From Fibrobacter succinogenes (GTDB lineage Bacteria; Fibrobacterota; Fibrobacteria; Fibrobacterales; Fibrobacteraceae): DNA of 61,051 bases. Under the pieces are notes generated by a model. It made no database searches. It was not told the DNA's origin and saw nothing but the letters and a program-made list of their open reading frames with translations. Within the stretch, counting starts at the first letter, position 1. Each line of letters opens with the position of its first letter. Location: contig CACVQR010000014.1 in NCBI GenBank assembly GCA_902756345.1, forward strand, positions 1 to 61,051, read 5' to 3'. The position numbers and the translations under genes are program-made. Below are positions 8,202 to 16,353 of this stretch, one piece after another.

Positions 8202-9626
8202 TCAAGTAGTCCTAAGGCCCTTCACCATATTCACAAATGTTCTACGCTTAACTAGCACCAGCAACGACACAAGAACGGCAACGCTCCAACGGATATAATC
8301 GTAATCGTACAAGAAAGTGAAAACGAGTGACGAGGCAAAAGACACCGAACAAATTAAAGCCATTCCCTTGATATTGAAAATTTTTTCTTTTGTCATCTTC
8401 TTCATAAAGAAATAATGAAGAACCATAAGCGCCAAATAGCACACTTCCGTTGTATACGCCGCAGCGACAAAGCCGAATTTCGGAATAAAAAGCAAATTCA
8501 GAACAACATTAAGCAAGGCTCCCGCAAAAGAAGCGACCGCCACATAAGATGTTTTTCCGACATAAAACTCCACCGTCGAGAACAAGCCATAGCAAAAGGT
8601 AAAGTACGTTCCCATCACAACAGGAGGAATGCACCATTTTGCCGGCATATATTCTGCCCCGCCCATCACGAGAACTACTTCTGGAGCAAGAAGCATTACT
8701 ATAGCCGACATCAGTCCCAACAGAATACACAACATGTTCGATGTGGCTGCTATAGAATGATATTCTCCCGCTTTAAGCTTCTTGTACATCCAGGGAACCA
8801 AGGAGCCGTTTATAGACGCAATTACTATAAGGATAATCTGGCCGATATTATACGTCAGGCTATAAATGCCAGCAAACGAGGTTCCGCAAATATGGTCGAT
8901 CATCAATCTGTCAGACTGGGCAAGAACAATTAACGATAAATAATGGGGAATCAGGGGAATGTTAAATTTAAGGCTTTCCCACCAGACTGTTTTCGAGAAA
9001 AAAGCTCGCCCTTCAACAAGTTGCTTTACAAAGAAAAGCAATCCTACAGCGGTTTGCACATAAAGAAAACCATAAATAAGCGCATTAACCCTAATGTCTG
9101 TCCAGAAAAACATCATAAGGCTTATCGCGGGAACAAGTAAAGAAACGAGCAGCGTAATCGCGACCATGCTCTTATACTTGTTTTCTACTCGCTGACGCAC
9201 TGACCAAAACAAAAATGACGGATTAAACACATAGTAGATAAACAGCGTCATCACGAGTTTTTCATCAAAGCCAGTGAGTCCACGAAACGGGTCAATAAAA
9301 AAGAAAACGACCAAAAGAGTCAATACCGCTACAGCAGCGCTCAACCCTTGCATCTGCGCAGTGTACTTATCATTCGACCCGTCGTTCTTTACAAGTCCCC
9401 GAGTGAACACGCCCGCCGAGAGGTTTAGCGTCGCAAAAATCAATATCAAATCACGCCATGACTGGAAAACAGTGTATGTACCATATTCCGAAGTGGTCAA
9501 TAAGCGAGTGTACAAGGGAATCACAATAAAAGATATTCCCTTTTGTACAAGGTTGCAAAACAGGTACCAAAGAGAAGCCTTGGCTTCTACCGACAAAGAT
9601 CTGTATTTCCCTAAGACTTGGACCAT
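8202..9626 (-). CDS. Wzx-type polysaccharide flippase (MATE/MOP superfamily)
   Basis: About 474 residues, very hydrophobic, with roughly 12-14 membrane segments. The N-terminus (LWYLFCNLVQKGISFIVIPL, then YTRLLTTSEYGTYTVF) is the usual start of oligosaccharide flippases, and a basic MKKMTKEK loop lies near residue 405. It should move undecaprenyl-PP-linked repeat units across the inner membrane. The ATG at 9626 overlaps the preceding glycerophosphotransferase gene by 16 bp; GAAGG lies very close to it, and an in-frame TTG at 9674 is an alternative. With a Wzy-like gene in the same operon, a Wzx/Wzy assembly route is likely. Confidence 0.85.
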   Translation of the reverse strand: MVQVLGKYRSLSVEAKASLWYLFCNLVQKGISFIVIPLYTRLLTTSEYGTYTVFQSWRDLILIFATLNLSAGVFTRGLVKNDGSNDKYTAQMQGLSAAVAVLTLLVVFFFIDPFRGLTGFDEKLVMTLFIYYVFNPSFLFWSVRQRVENKYKSMVAITLLVSLLVPAISLMMFFWTDIRVNALIYGFLYVQTAVGLLFFVKQLVEGRAFFSKTVWWESLKFNIPLIPHYLSLIVLAQSDRLMIDHICGTSFAGIYSLTYNIGQIILIVIASINGSLVPWMYKKLKAGEYHSIAATSNMLCILLGLMSAIVMLLAPEVVLVMGGAEYMPAKWCIPPVVMGTYFTFCYGLFSTVEFYVGKTSYVAVASFAGALLNVVLNLLFIPKFGFVAAAYTTEVCYLALMVLHYFFMKKMTKEKIFNIKGMALICSVSFASSLVFTFLYDYDYIRWSVAVLVSLLVLVKRRTFVNMVKGLRTT

Positions 9627-10813
9627 TCCTTCTTGCCCAATTTTTGTAGAACGAAATCCATTATTACCTTGCAACTATCACCCGATTCAAATTCAATGAA
9701 TTTGCCGCGATTTTTTTGGCGACGCGCCTGTTCCAAATCGGGATTGCAAATATTATCCTTAATAGCCGCAAGCAATTCATCATGATTGGTTGCTACAGAT
9801 CCGCAAGCAACATCTTCTATGTCGTAATACAACCCCCGATCTTTATTCTTATAATATTCATAATCGTAGGCAAAATGTATAATAGGCCTATCGCAAATTA
9901 AGAAATCAAAAAAGCAACTAGAATAGTCTGTTATTAAAATATCAGCCCCAGCCAACAAAATTTGAGCGTCCAAATTAGGACATAAAAAAATCCGTTCATT
10001 AGAACGCAACGATTCTTTTCCTCTAGAAATGTCTTGAAAATGAGACTTTTCAATAACAACAAAGTTAAGATCTTTCGCCAATTGATTTACGGATTGGCAT
10101 AAAGAAGGTTCAAGAAAAGATTCCGTCTTTGTTTTTTTGTCCCTAAATGTCGGCATGTATACAACAATCTTGTAATCGCCATTCATTCCACAAGCATTCA
10201 GCAGGACTTTCCTAGATTTTTCACAAAAATCAGCGTCATAGAGGACTTGGTTTCGAGGTTGCCCTACCCTAAGAATTGAATTCGCCGATGCATTAAATGC
10301 AGACTCAGCAATAGCCGCATAACTATCAGAAGGCGCAATATAGAGGTCATAATTGGCCAACTTTCGAACAAGGTTTTGCGTTAACTTCTCCATGAAATTT
10401 TTAGGCAATTCTACAGAGTCGTTGCATATTTTCTTCCAAGGAACACCATGCCACAATTGAACTTTATAGGCTCCAGCCAATAAATTAAAGGAACATAAAT
10501 CAAAATAGCCCTGATTAACAAAAGCGACCTTTGCTGTAGCCACATAAAACATTCCCTTAATAGAATTCCTTTTTATAATTTTGCAATCTAGACTAAATTT
10601 CGCTGGATTTCTAACAAGCCAAATCAATTCCAATTGAGGATTGTTATTCTTGATGTAGTTATACATCGCCAACGAGTTATCCGAGATCTGATTACCAAAC
10701 CAAGAACCAAATACCCAACGATTCTTTTTCCGAGGCATAAGATATGAGAAACAATACAGCAGAAAACTAAGTGCATTATAAAGGAGCCAAAGGTACTTAT
10801 TCGTAATTACCAT
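9611..10813 (-). CDS. CDP-glycerol glycerophosphotransferase family protein (TagB/TagF-like)
   Basis: 400 residues from the ATG at 10813, preceded by GGGGAGAG. A hydrophobic N-terminus (about residues 5-25) probably anchors it to the membrane. Family marks: RWVFGSWFGNQISDNSLAMYNYI, LIWLVRN, YKVQLWHGVPWKK with the family's conserved His, MPTFRDKK, and ADILITDYSSCFFDFLICDRPIIHF. This is the canonical TagB/TagF pattern, so transfer of glycerol phosphate from CDP-glycerol to a membrane-linked acceptor is a firm prediction; acceptor and chain length are unknown. The start overlaps the end of the polymerase gene by 17 bp. Confidence 0.9.
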   Translation of the reverse strand: MVITNKYLWLLYNALSFLLYCFSYLMPRKKNRWVFGSWFGNQISDNSLAMYNYIKNNNPQLELIWLVRNPAKFSLDCKIIKRNSIKGMFYVATAKVAFVNQGYFDLCSFNLLAGAYKVQLWHGVPWKKICNDSVELPKNFMEKLTQNLVRKLANYDLYIAPSDSYAAIAESAFNASANSILRVGQPRNQVLYDADFCEKSRKVLLNACGMNGDYKIVVYMPTFRDKKTKTESFLEPSLCQSVNQLAKDLNFVVIEKSHFQDISRGKESLRSNERIFLCPNLDAQILLAGADILITDYSSCFFDFLICDRPIIHFAYDYEYYKNKDRGLYYDIEDVACGSVATNHDELLAAIKDNICNPDLEQARRQKNRGKFIEFESGDSCKVIMDFVLQKLGKKEWSKS

Positions 10814-12137
10814 GAAACAGTCTCTCCCCTTTCTTTTTTTTTGAATAATCAAGACTCGGCAGACATTGAAGTCCATCTTTATACAAAATACAGAATAACA
10901 AAAACACCCAACACCAGTTGAACATAACATTATATGTAACACCTTCTACTAGAAGGCCTATAAAAAACAACCCATATTTATAATTTATTCTTGCACCCTT
11001 AATAAAATGATAAAACAACCAAGAATAAAGCAAAATAAAGCCCAAGTAACCTCGGCTCCACAAATTATTAATAAAATCACATTCTACAACCCACGCATAC
11101 TTACTATCAGCATATTGTCCGTAATAAAGGACCTGAGAATAGCCACTAGACTTCAAGCCAAAGCCCAAAAGATTTTTTTCTAATGAATTATTTTTCGTGA
11201 TATGCGGAACTGAAGTCCAATACCTTGCATGTAAGCGAGCGCTTGATTGCGAATCCAGAACATTACTGCTTAAACTATCACGAACGCCAAGAACCTTATC
11301 AACGACAACCTGATTTTGTGCACCCACAAAGATTACAGCAAGAATCGCAACGGCATAAAGCACCATTTTACGACGAATCCTTACTCTAGAACGGAAAAAA
11401 TCATTGTAAACTGTTCGAATAAATTCACAGACTACCACCGCAATGAAACCCAAAAAGAGTGTTCTACTACCACTCATGCAGCACATTCCTGCAAAGAGCA
11501 ACTTCGTGATCGATTTTTCACCAAAGCAATAACCTAATAACATAAGTGGAGCAAAGTTTCCTGAATTCCAACACATGCCACTTATTTTTAAATTTTCCTC
11601 CATTATTTGGCTGGCATTAGGTACCATATTCAGCAGCTTGACAAATATCATGTTATTTATGTCAATGTGAGCTATATAATAAGAGACAAATTGGAAATAC
11701 CCCCAAACCATCTGAAATATAGCCCCGACAAAGACCCCCCTCATATAATTGATTATCAGGTGGCAGTTCCGTTGACCTGTATACGCAAGAAATAGGAACA
11801 AATAAAAAAAATCCCACAACAATTCTGTCCACTGAGCATTTTTCCACCACTCCGGGATACTGCTTGTCAAACACGACACGACACTGCATACACTACATAT
11901 GACTATCAGCACATAGGGCACACATACTTTGCGAACCCAAATCTTTCGAGTGACAATCAACTTAAACAGAACTGTTATACACAACAGTAACGTAAATATG
12001 GAAAAACCACCAATCTGAATAATTGGCATGGTTCCTAAAAAACCAAATAAAAACAACAACTCTTTTTCTAAGCCACGAGAATGACCATCATAGCTTAACG
12101 TCTCATTAGGCAAGGCTACGGATTCTTTTGTTCGCAT
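10797..12137 (-). CDS. O-antigen polymerase (Wzy)-like membrane protein
   Basis: 446 residues with about 10-12 hydrophobic segments and a long periplasmic loop near residues 265-340 (VRDSLSSNVLDSQSSARLHARYW), the layout of O-antigen ligases and polymerases. LGFGLKSSGYSQVLYYGQYADSKYAWVVECDFINNL resembles the conserved late-loop G-x-G / H-N-x-x-L region of that superfamily, with DFINNL in place of HN. In a locus with a Wzx flippase, a polymerase for repeat units is the simplest reading; a ligase is possible. It overlaps tagD by 22 bp and the next gene by 17 bp, implying translational coupling. Confidence 0.7.
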   Translation of the reverse strand: MRTKESVALPNETLSYDGHSRGLEKELLFLFGFLGTMPIIQIGGFSIFTLLLCITVLFKLIVTRKIWVRKVCVPYVLIVICSVCSVVSCLTSSIPEWWKNAQWTELLWDFFYLFLFLAYTGQRNCHLIINYMRGVFVGAIFQMVWGYFQFVSYYIAHIDINNMIFVKLLNMVPNASQIMEENLKISGMCWNSGNFAPLMLLGYCFGEKSITKLLFAGMCCMSGSRTLFLGFIAVVVCEFIRTVYNDFFRSRVRIRRKMVLYAVAILAVIFVGAQNQVVVDKVLGVRDSLSSNVLDSQSSARLHARYWTSVPHITKNNSLEKNLLGFGLKSSGYSQVLYYGQYADSKYAWVVECDFINNLWSRGYLGFILLYSWLFYHFIKGARINYKYGLFFIGLLVEGVTYNVMFNWCWVFLLFCILYKDGLQCLPSLDYSKKKKGERLFHGNYE

Positions 12138-12526
12138 GATTTCAATTCTTGTTTGATTTGAGTCGTGCTAATTTCCGGCGTTCTTGGCAGATAAACAACA
12201 TCAACTCCTTCATCCTTCAAAAAATCAAATTTTCCAACCCAATCATCACCCATAACAAACGTATCAATATGATATTCATGCACGTCAGTTTTTTTTTGAT
12301 TCCAATTTTCTTCAGGAATAACCAAATCAACATAACGAATTGCTTCCAACAGTGCCTTCCTCTTTTCATAACTGAAGTAGCATTTCTTTCGTTTTTCATT
12401 CCAGTTAAACTCATCTGTTGACAAAGCAACAACCAAATAATCACCTAAAGCTTTCGCTCGTTTCAGCAAATTGATATGACCATAATGCAATAAGTCAAAT
12501 GTGCCATATGTGATAATACGTTTCAT
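12116..12526 (-). CDS. tagD: Glycerol-3-phosphate cytidylyltransferase
   Basis: 136 residues, the normal TagD length. It makes CDP-glycerol from CTP and glycerol 3-phosphate. The N-terminus MKRIITYGTFDLLHYGHINL holds the HxGH nucleotide-binding motif (residues 14-17), VMGDDWVGKFD is the conserved middle block and RTPEISTT (115-122) is the signature near the C-terminus. The product is the donor for the two glycerophosphotransferases of this operon, with substrate from GpsA. The ATG lies 22 bp after the end of the GT2 gene. Confidence is high because every signature motif is present. Confidence 0.95.
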   Translation of the reverse strand: MKRIITYGTFDLLHYGHINLLKRAKALGDYLVVALSTDEFNWNEKRKKCYFSYEKRKALLEAIRYVDLVIPEENWNQKKTDVHEYHIDTFVMGDDWVGKFDFLKDEGVDVVYLPRTPEISTTQIKQELKSCEQKNP

Positions 12527-12548
12527 AGGAAAACCTGTCTGTTAAATT

Positions 12549-13472
12549 TTAAAAAAGATGAAATAATATTTTACAACGAATAGATAATGTTGTTCGATCC
12601 CAAGGAATATCATGAGTATCAGGATGTCTTAGGAGTTCGATTGTTTTTTTATAATTTTTTTTGTAATCTCGAAGCAGCTCGACATCTTTTTGATATAAAG
12701 ATTGATTGCCACAAGCGTCCAAACGAATAAACTGATCGGCTAATTTGCTAATATCATAAGGTTCTTTTTTTACAAGAAGCTTGATTTTTTCAACTATCCA
12801 CTTATGTAGGATAATTTTTTTATGACCTTCGCCCACAACATTCTTTCCGTGAATACGGTGTAAAATAGAGGATCGGCAATCATACTTTACAGAACCAATA
12901 TATGAGGCTAACGAAAGCAACATGCTATCATGCATCATAACATTATCAACATTGACTTGCTTCAACAAATTCATCATGGACTTATTGAAGGCCATACAGC
13001 AACCGGGCACTTGATTAAACAACAAAGTTTTTATCGGCGTAAATAACGGCATTTTTTTTATAAACGCCTCATCCCTGACATTCAACGATTCATCTGTAAC
13101 AGTATAATTCGAGCAATATACTGTAGCATTTTTAGCATCTCTCAGCGAAGAAACGCCTCGCTCGATTTTGTTAGGCAGCCAAACATCATCTTGATCTGCA
13201 AAAAAATAATAATCAGCGGTTCCCGCATTCTTTATCAATTTCAAAAAACTTTTTTGCGGACCAATATTTTCACCTTGTTGAACATAAATTCTTCTCAATT
13301 CGGTTTTAGGATATTTTTCCAAAAAAGACATTGTATCATCTTTGGAACCATCATCGCGAACAAAAATTTCAATTTCACCGTCATAAACTTGGTTAAAGAT
13401 GCTATCTACCTGTTCTTGAAGATGGGACATTCCATTGTAGGTTGACATTAATACTATAGTCTTTTCTCTCAT
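12549..13472 (-). CDS. GT2 glycosyltransferase, rhamnosyltransferase-like
   Basis: 307 residues with a GT-A fold of family 2: TIVLMSTYNGMSHLQEQVDS at the start, IFVRDDGSKDDTM with the nucleotide-binding Asp, and YYFFADQDDVWLPNKIERG with the DxD metal motif. The DQDDVW form is common in O-antigen rhamnosyl- and galactosyltransferases; the sugar is not readable from sequence. It is soluble, with no membrane segment. I chose the ATG at 13472, 32 bp after the stop of the upstream GT2 gene, because the family N-terminus begins there. Third positions are AT-richer than in the housekeeping genes of this window, as is usual for polysaccharide loci. Confidence 0.85.
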   Translation of the reverse strand: MREKTIVLMSTYNGMSHLQEQVDSIFNQVYDGEIEIFVRDDGSKDDTMSFLEKYPKTELRRIYVQQGENIGPQKSFLKLIKNAGTADYYFFADQDDVWLPNKIERGVSSLRDAKNATVYCSNYTVTDESLNVRDEAFIKKMPLFTPIKTLLFNQVPGCCMAFNKSMMNLLKQVNVDNVMMHDSMLLSLASYIGSVKYDCRSSILHRIHGKNVVGEGHKKIILHKWIVEKIKLLVKKEPYDISKLADQFIRLDACGNQSLYQKDVELLRDYKKNYKKTIELLRHPDTHDIPWDRTTLSIRCKILFHLF

Positions 13473-13504
13473 TTTACGACTCCGGCAATGATAGGATCCA
13501 AATT

Positions 13505-14335
13505 TTAACCTTCTAGTACCTTTATCTTCAATCCATTGAACACACAGCAAATCTTTACAAATAAAGCATTAAACCGTCTGTATTTTTTCAAATAGTACGC
13601 AAAGCTTTCATTACTTATAGATATGATTTTCTTCAATTTAATGTTAGATTTTACAACTTTTGAGTGATTGTGAATTATGGAAGTTTCCAAGCAACAAGCA
13701 CACTTATAGCCCAAAGAACTCATTTTTTCGGCCAAAATGAACTCTTCGCAATACAAAAAAGTCGTTTCATCCATATAGTCCACGGCCTTTACAACACTCA
13801 GTTTCAGCATCATGCAGCAGCCCTGTGGACGATACACATATCCATAACCGCCTAAATCGGCAATCTTACGGCCCTTTCTTTTATAATTCAACAGTCCTAA
13901 GGTAAAATCCCAGAACGACGGTTTGACGCTATCCCTATTGAAAAGATGACCTTCTGGCGAATAAACATCAGGACTTACCGCACCAACCGACTCGTCCTTT
14001 TCAAAAACAGAAACAAGCTTGTCCAGTAAAGATCCATCTTCTACAATTATATCATTGTTTATAACCAAAGCGTAATCATACCCATTTTCATAAGCATATT
14101 TCAAACCTATGTTGTTCCCTGCCGCATACCCGCAATTTTTTGACGATCTAATAAATACAAAGTTGTCCTTTGATTCTTTTTCAAGATTTTCAGCAGATTC
14201 ATTAGGAGAATAATTATCAACAACAATGATATCCTGGGATTGAAGCCCAAGTTTTTTCTTGCAGACTTCAACTTCTTCTAAAGTATCCTTCCAAGACACA
14301 TAATTCAAAATAATAGCCGCTATTTTTCTTATCAT
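13505..14335 (-). CDS. GT2 glycosyltransferase
   Basis: 276 residues, family 2, close to the group that includes WbbL-type rhamnosyltransferases: IAAIILNYVSWKDTLEEVE, DIIVVDNYSPNESAENL, SSKNCGYAAGNNIGLKYA, and YALVINNDIIVED as the DxD equivalent; GGYGYVYRPQGCCMML and TFLYCEEFILAEKM follow. It should add one sugar to the lipid-linked repeat unit. The ATG at 14335 has AAGGA 6 bp upstream and overlaps by ATGA the stop of the short ugd-like reading frame, so its translation may be coupled to that remnant. It is the first intact gene of the glycan operon. Confidence 0.87.
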   Translation of the reverse strand: MIRKIAAIILNYVSWKDTLEEVEVCKKKLGLQSQDIIVVDNYSPNESAENLEKESKDNFVFIRSSKNCGYAAGNNIGLKYAYENGYDYALVINNDIIVEDGSLLDKLVSVFEKDESVGAVSPDVYSPEGHLFNRDSVKPSFWDFTLGLLNYKRKGRKIADLGGYGYVYRPQGCCMMLKLSVVKAVDYMDETTFLYCEEFILAEKMSSLGYKCACCLETSIIHNHSKVVKSNIKLKKIISISNESFAYYLKKYRRFNALFVKICCVFNGLKIKVLEG

Positions 14336-14454
14336 AAACAATCCTTAAAACAGCTCTTGGCCCGGTTCGTAAATAGATCCACAGCACCCATTTCTGCGAA
14401 ACAGGAGCCACTTACAAGCGCAACATAGCCAGTACCAATAATCGCAATATTCAT
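14332..14454 (-). pseudogene. 5' remnant of UDP-glucose 6-dehydrogenase (ugd)
   Basis: A 40-codon reading frame starts MNIAIIGTGYVALVSGSCFA then EMG, which is the N-terminal Rossmann strand of UDP-glucose/GDP-mannose dehydrogenases except that the third Gly of GxGxxG is Ala. After about residue 24 similarity stops (AVDLFTNRAKSCFKDCL) and the frame ends in TGA overlapping the next ATG. A normal Ugd has about 390-450 residues, so the gene is deleted here. It may persist as a leader peptide that carries ribosomes to the GT2 gene. The likely cause is recombination at the edge of a polysaccharide locus. Confidence 0.75.
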
Positions 14455-14711
14455 CTAAAGTTTCAAAATACCTAATGAAAAAAATACATATTTACAAGTA
14501 ACAGACTAAACCACATTTCAAAAAAAGTATCAAAAAAGATATGGCGGTAACGAACCGCACATCGTGGTTGAGGAAGGGACATTTCGCCAGCATCCATGAT
14601 TACTAAATCACAGAATCGGCATTGCGCATTTACAGAAAAAAAAGGAAGATTTAAAAACCGTTTTTTTACAAAACATTCCGTTTTTGGAAAAGAATCTAGT
14701 TCTTCCTCATA
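14455..14711. other. Non-coding stretch upstream of the glycan operon
   Basis: AT-rich sequence with no gene I can support; it should contain the promoter of the minus-strand glycan operon. No clear promoter box was identified. Confidence 0.4.
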
Positions 14712-14748
14712 AAAAAACACCCCGGCTCTTGCGAGTCGGGGTTGTTTT
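14712..14748 (-). terminator. Rho-independent terminator downstream of nfnB
   Basis: On the minus strand a 9-bp stem CCCCGACTC/GAGCCGGGG (one wobble) with a 4-base loop is followed by a run of seven U. It lies about 105 bp after the nfnB stop, beyond the palindromic element. Confidence 0.85.
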
Positions 14749-14755
14749 AGATCCT

Positions 14756-14846
14756 TCTCCCCGCAAGGGGGATCATGCTCACATAAGCGCTGAAGCGCTA
14801 AGTGATCAAAGAGGCTTCGGCGTTTCACGCCTCCGCTCAGGATGAC
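14756..14846. repeat. Palindrome-rich intergenic element
   Basis: Between the nfnB stop and its terminator. Read on the minus strand it starts TCATCCTGAGC and ends GAAGGATC, so its ends are imperfectly inverted (ATCCT/AGGAT). It contains three small hairpins: GGCGT-GAA-ACGCC, AGCGCT-TC-AGCGCT and CCCC-CTTGC-GGGG. The layout resembles the short non-autonomous hairpin repeats common in bacterial intergenic DNA. It codes for nothing recognisable. Confidence 0.6.
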
Positions 14847-14853
14847 AGTTGAA

Positions 14854-16353
14854 TTACTTTTTCAAGAATTCGTTGATGCCTGCGGCAGCGCGACGACCTT
14901 CGCCCATGGCGAGAATGACAGTTGCGGCGCCGAGCACGATGTCACCACCGGCGTAGACCTTTTCCATAAAGGTCTTGTTGGCGGTTGCATCTTCGAGAAG
15001 GATGTGACCCTTCTTGTCGACGGAGAGTTCCGGCGTGGTGTTGCTGATAAGCGGGTTAGAACCGTTACCGATAGCAACGAGCACGGTGTCGCATTCGATT
15101 TCAAAGCTTGCGCCTTCGACCTTGACCGGACGCGGACGGCCCTTTTCGTCGGGTTCGCCCAGCTCGTACTTGTCGACGAGCATGCCGCGAACGTGGCCGG
15201 CTTCGTCGCCAAGAATCTTGGCCGGGTTCTGCAGAACGCAGAATTCGACACCCTCTTCCTGGGCATGGAGAACTTCTTCCTTACGGGCGGGCAGTTCGTT
15301 CATGCTGCGGCGATAGACGATGCGGACCTTTTCAGCACCCAAGCGGAGAGCCATACGGGCAGCGTCCATAGCGACGTTACCACCACCGAGAACCACCACG
15401 TTCTTGCCGGGCCACATCGGAGTATCGGCATGTTCCTTGTCGTAGGCGCGCATGAGGTTGGCGCGGGTGAGGTATTCGTTAGCGGCGAACACACCCACCA
15501 GGTTTTCACCTTCGATGTTCATGAAGAGCGGGAGGCCTGCACCGGTACCGACGAACACGGCATCGAAGCCATCCTTTTCAATCAAGTCCTTGAGCTTACG
15601 GGTACGACCGATGACAAAATTTGTCTCGAACTTCACGCCCATGGCAGCGAGAGATTCGATTTCGTTGTCCACAATCTTCTTGGGCAGACGGAATTCAGGA
15701 ATACCGTAGCGGACCACGCCACCCAGCTTGTGGAAGGCTTCGAAGATGGTCACGTCGTGGCCTTCACGGCGCACGTCGGCGGCAACCACCAGGCCGGCAG
15801 GACCGGAACCGATCACAGCCACCTTCTTGCCGGTAGCGGGCTTAACGGCCGGCACAGAGGCGCCACCGTTGTTGCGTTCGTAGTCGGCAGCAAAGCGTTC
15901 CAGGCGGCCGATAGCCACAGCCTGGTTCACGTCCTTGTGCATCTTGCCCATGGTGCAGTTCATCTGGCACTGGCGTTCCTGCGGGCAAACACGGCCGCAG
16001 ATTGCCGGGAGCAAGCTGGTTTCCTTAATCTTCGCGATAGCGGCCTTGAAGTCACCTTCGGCAATCTTTGCGATGAAGGCCGGAATGTCGATGTGCACCG
16101 GGCAGCTTTCGACGCAAGGCTGGTTCTTACAAGCGAGGCAGCGGTTAGCTTCCACGATAGCCTGAGCTTCGGTGTAACCCTGGGCCACTTCTTCCATCAC
16201 GCGGGCACGGTAGCTGGGTTCCAGCTGCGGCATGGGCTGAGCCGGAATAGCAGTCTTGTCCTTCGGCTTGAGCGGCTTCGGGAGGGCGTTAATCTTTTCA
16301 AGTTCCACCTTGGCGGCGGCGTCCAACTGTTCACGAGTCAAATGTTCAGACAT
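14854..16353 (-). CDS. nfnB: NfnB: FAD/iron-sulfur subunit of NADH-dependent ferredoxin:NADP+ oxidoreductase (GltD/SudA type)
   Basis: 499 residues. Two [4Fe-4S] clusters are bound by the N-terminal cysteines (C72, C75, C80, C84 and C119, C123, C129, C133), followed by an FAD-binding KVAVIGSGPAGL and an NADPH-binding NVVVLGGGNVAMDAARMA domain, the glutamate-synthase small-subunit fold. Beside an FAD/[2Fe-2S] partner this is the NfnAB pair, which couples NADPH, NADH and reduced ferredoxin by flavin-based electron bifurcation in anaerobes. The annotation name gltA/gltD is less likely because no glutamate synthase large subunit is nearby. The ATG shares one base with the nfnA stop (TAATG). A terminator lies downstream. 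Confidence 0.87.
   Translation of the reverse strand: MSEHLTREQLDAAAKVELEKINALPKPLKPKDKTAIPAQPMPQLEPSYRARVMEEVAQGYTEAQAIVEANRCLACKNQPCVESCPVHIDIPAFIAKIAEGDFKAAIAKIKETSLLPAICGRVCPQERQCQMNCTMGKMHKDVNQAVAIGRLERFAADYERNNGGASVPAVKPATGKKVAVIGSGPAGLVVAADVRREGHDVTIFEAFHKLGGVVRYGIPEFRLPKKIVDNEIESLAAMGVKFETNFVIGRTRKLKDLIEKDGFDAVFVGTGAGLPLFMNIEGENLVGVFAANEYLTRANLMRAYDKEHADTPMWPGKNVVVLGGGNVAMDAARMALRLGAEKVRIVYRRSMNELPARKEEVLHAQEEGVEFCVLQNPAKILGDEAGHVRGMLVDKYELGEPDEKGRPRPVKVEGASFEIECDTVLVAIGNGSNPLISNTTPELSVDKKGHILLEDATANKTFMEKVYAGGDIVLGAATVILAMGEGRRAAAGINEFLKK

Noticed and set aside
14472-14828. Minus-strand open frame of 118 codons between the glycan operon and nfnB
   Set aside because: It reads through the terminator and the palindromic element downstream of nfnB; no homology and no start signal.
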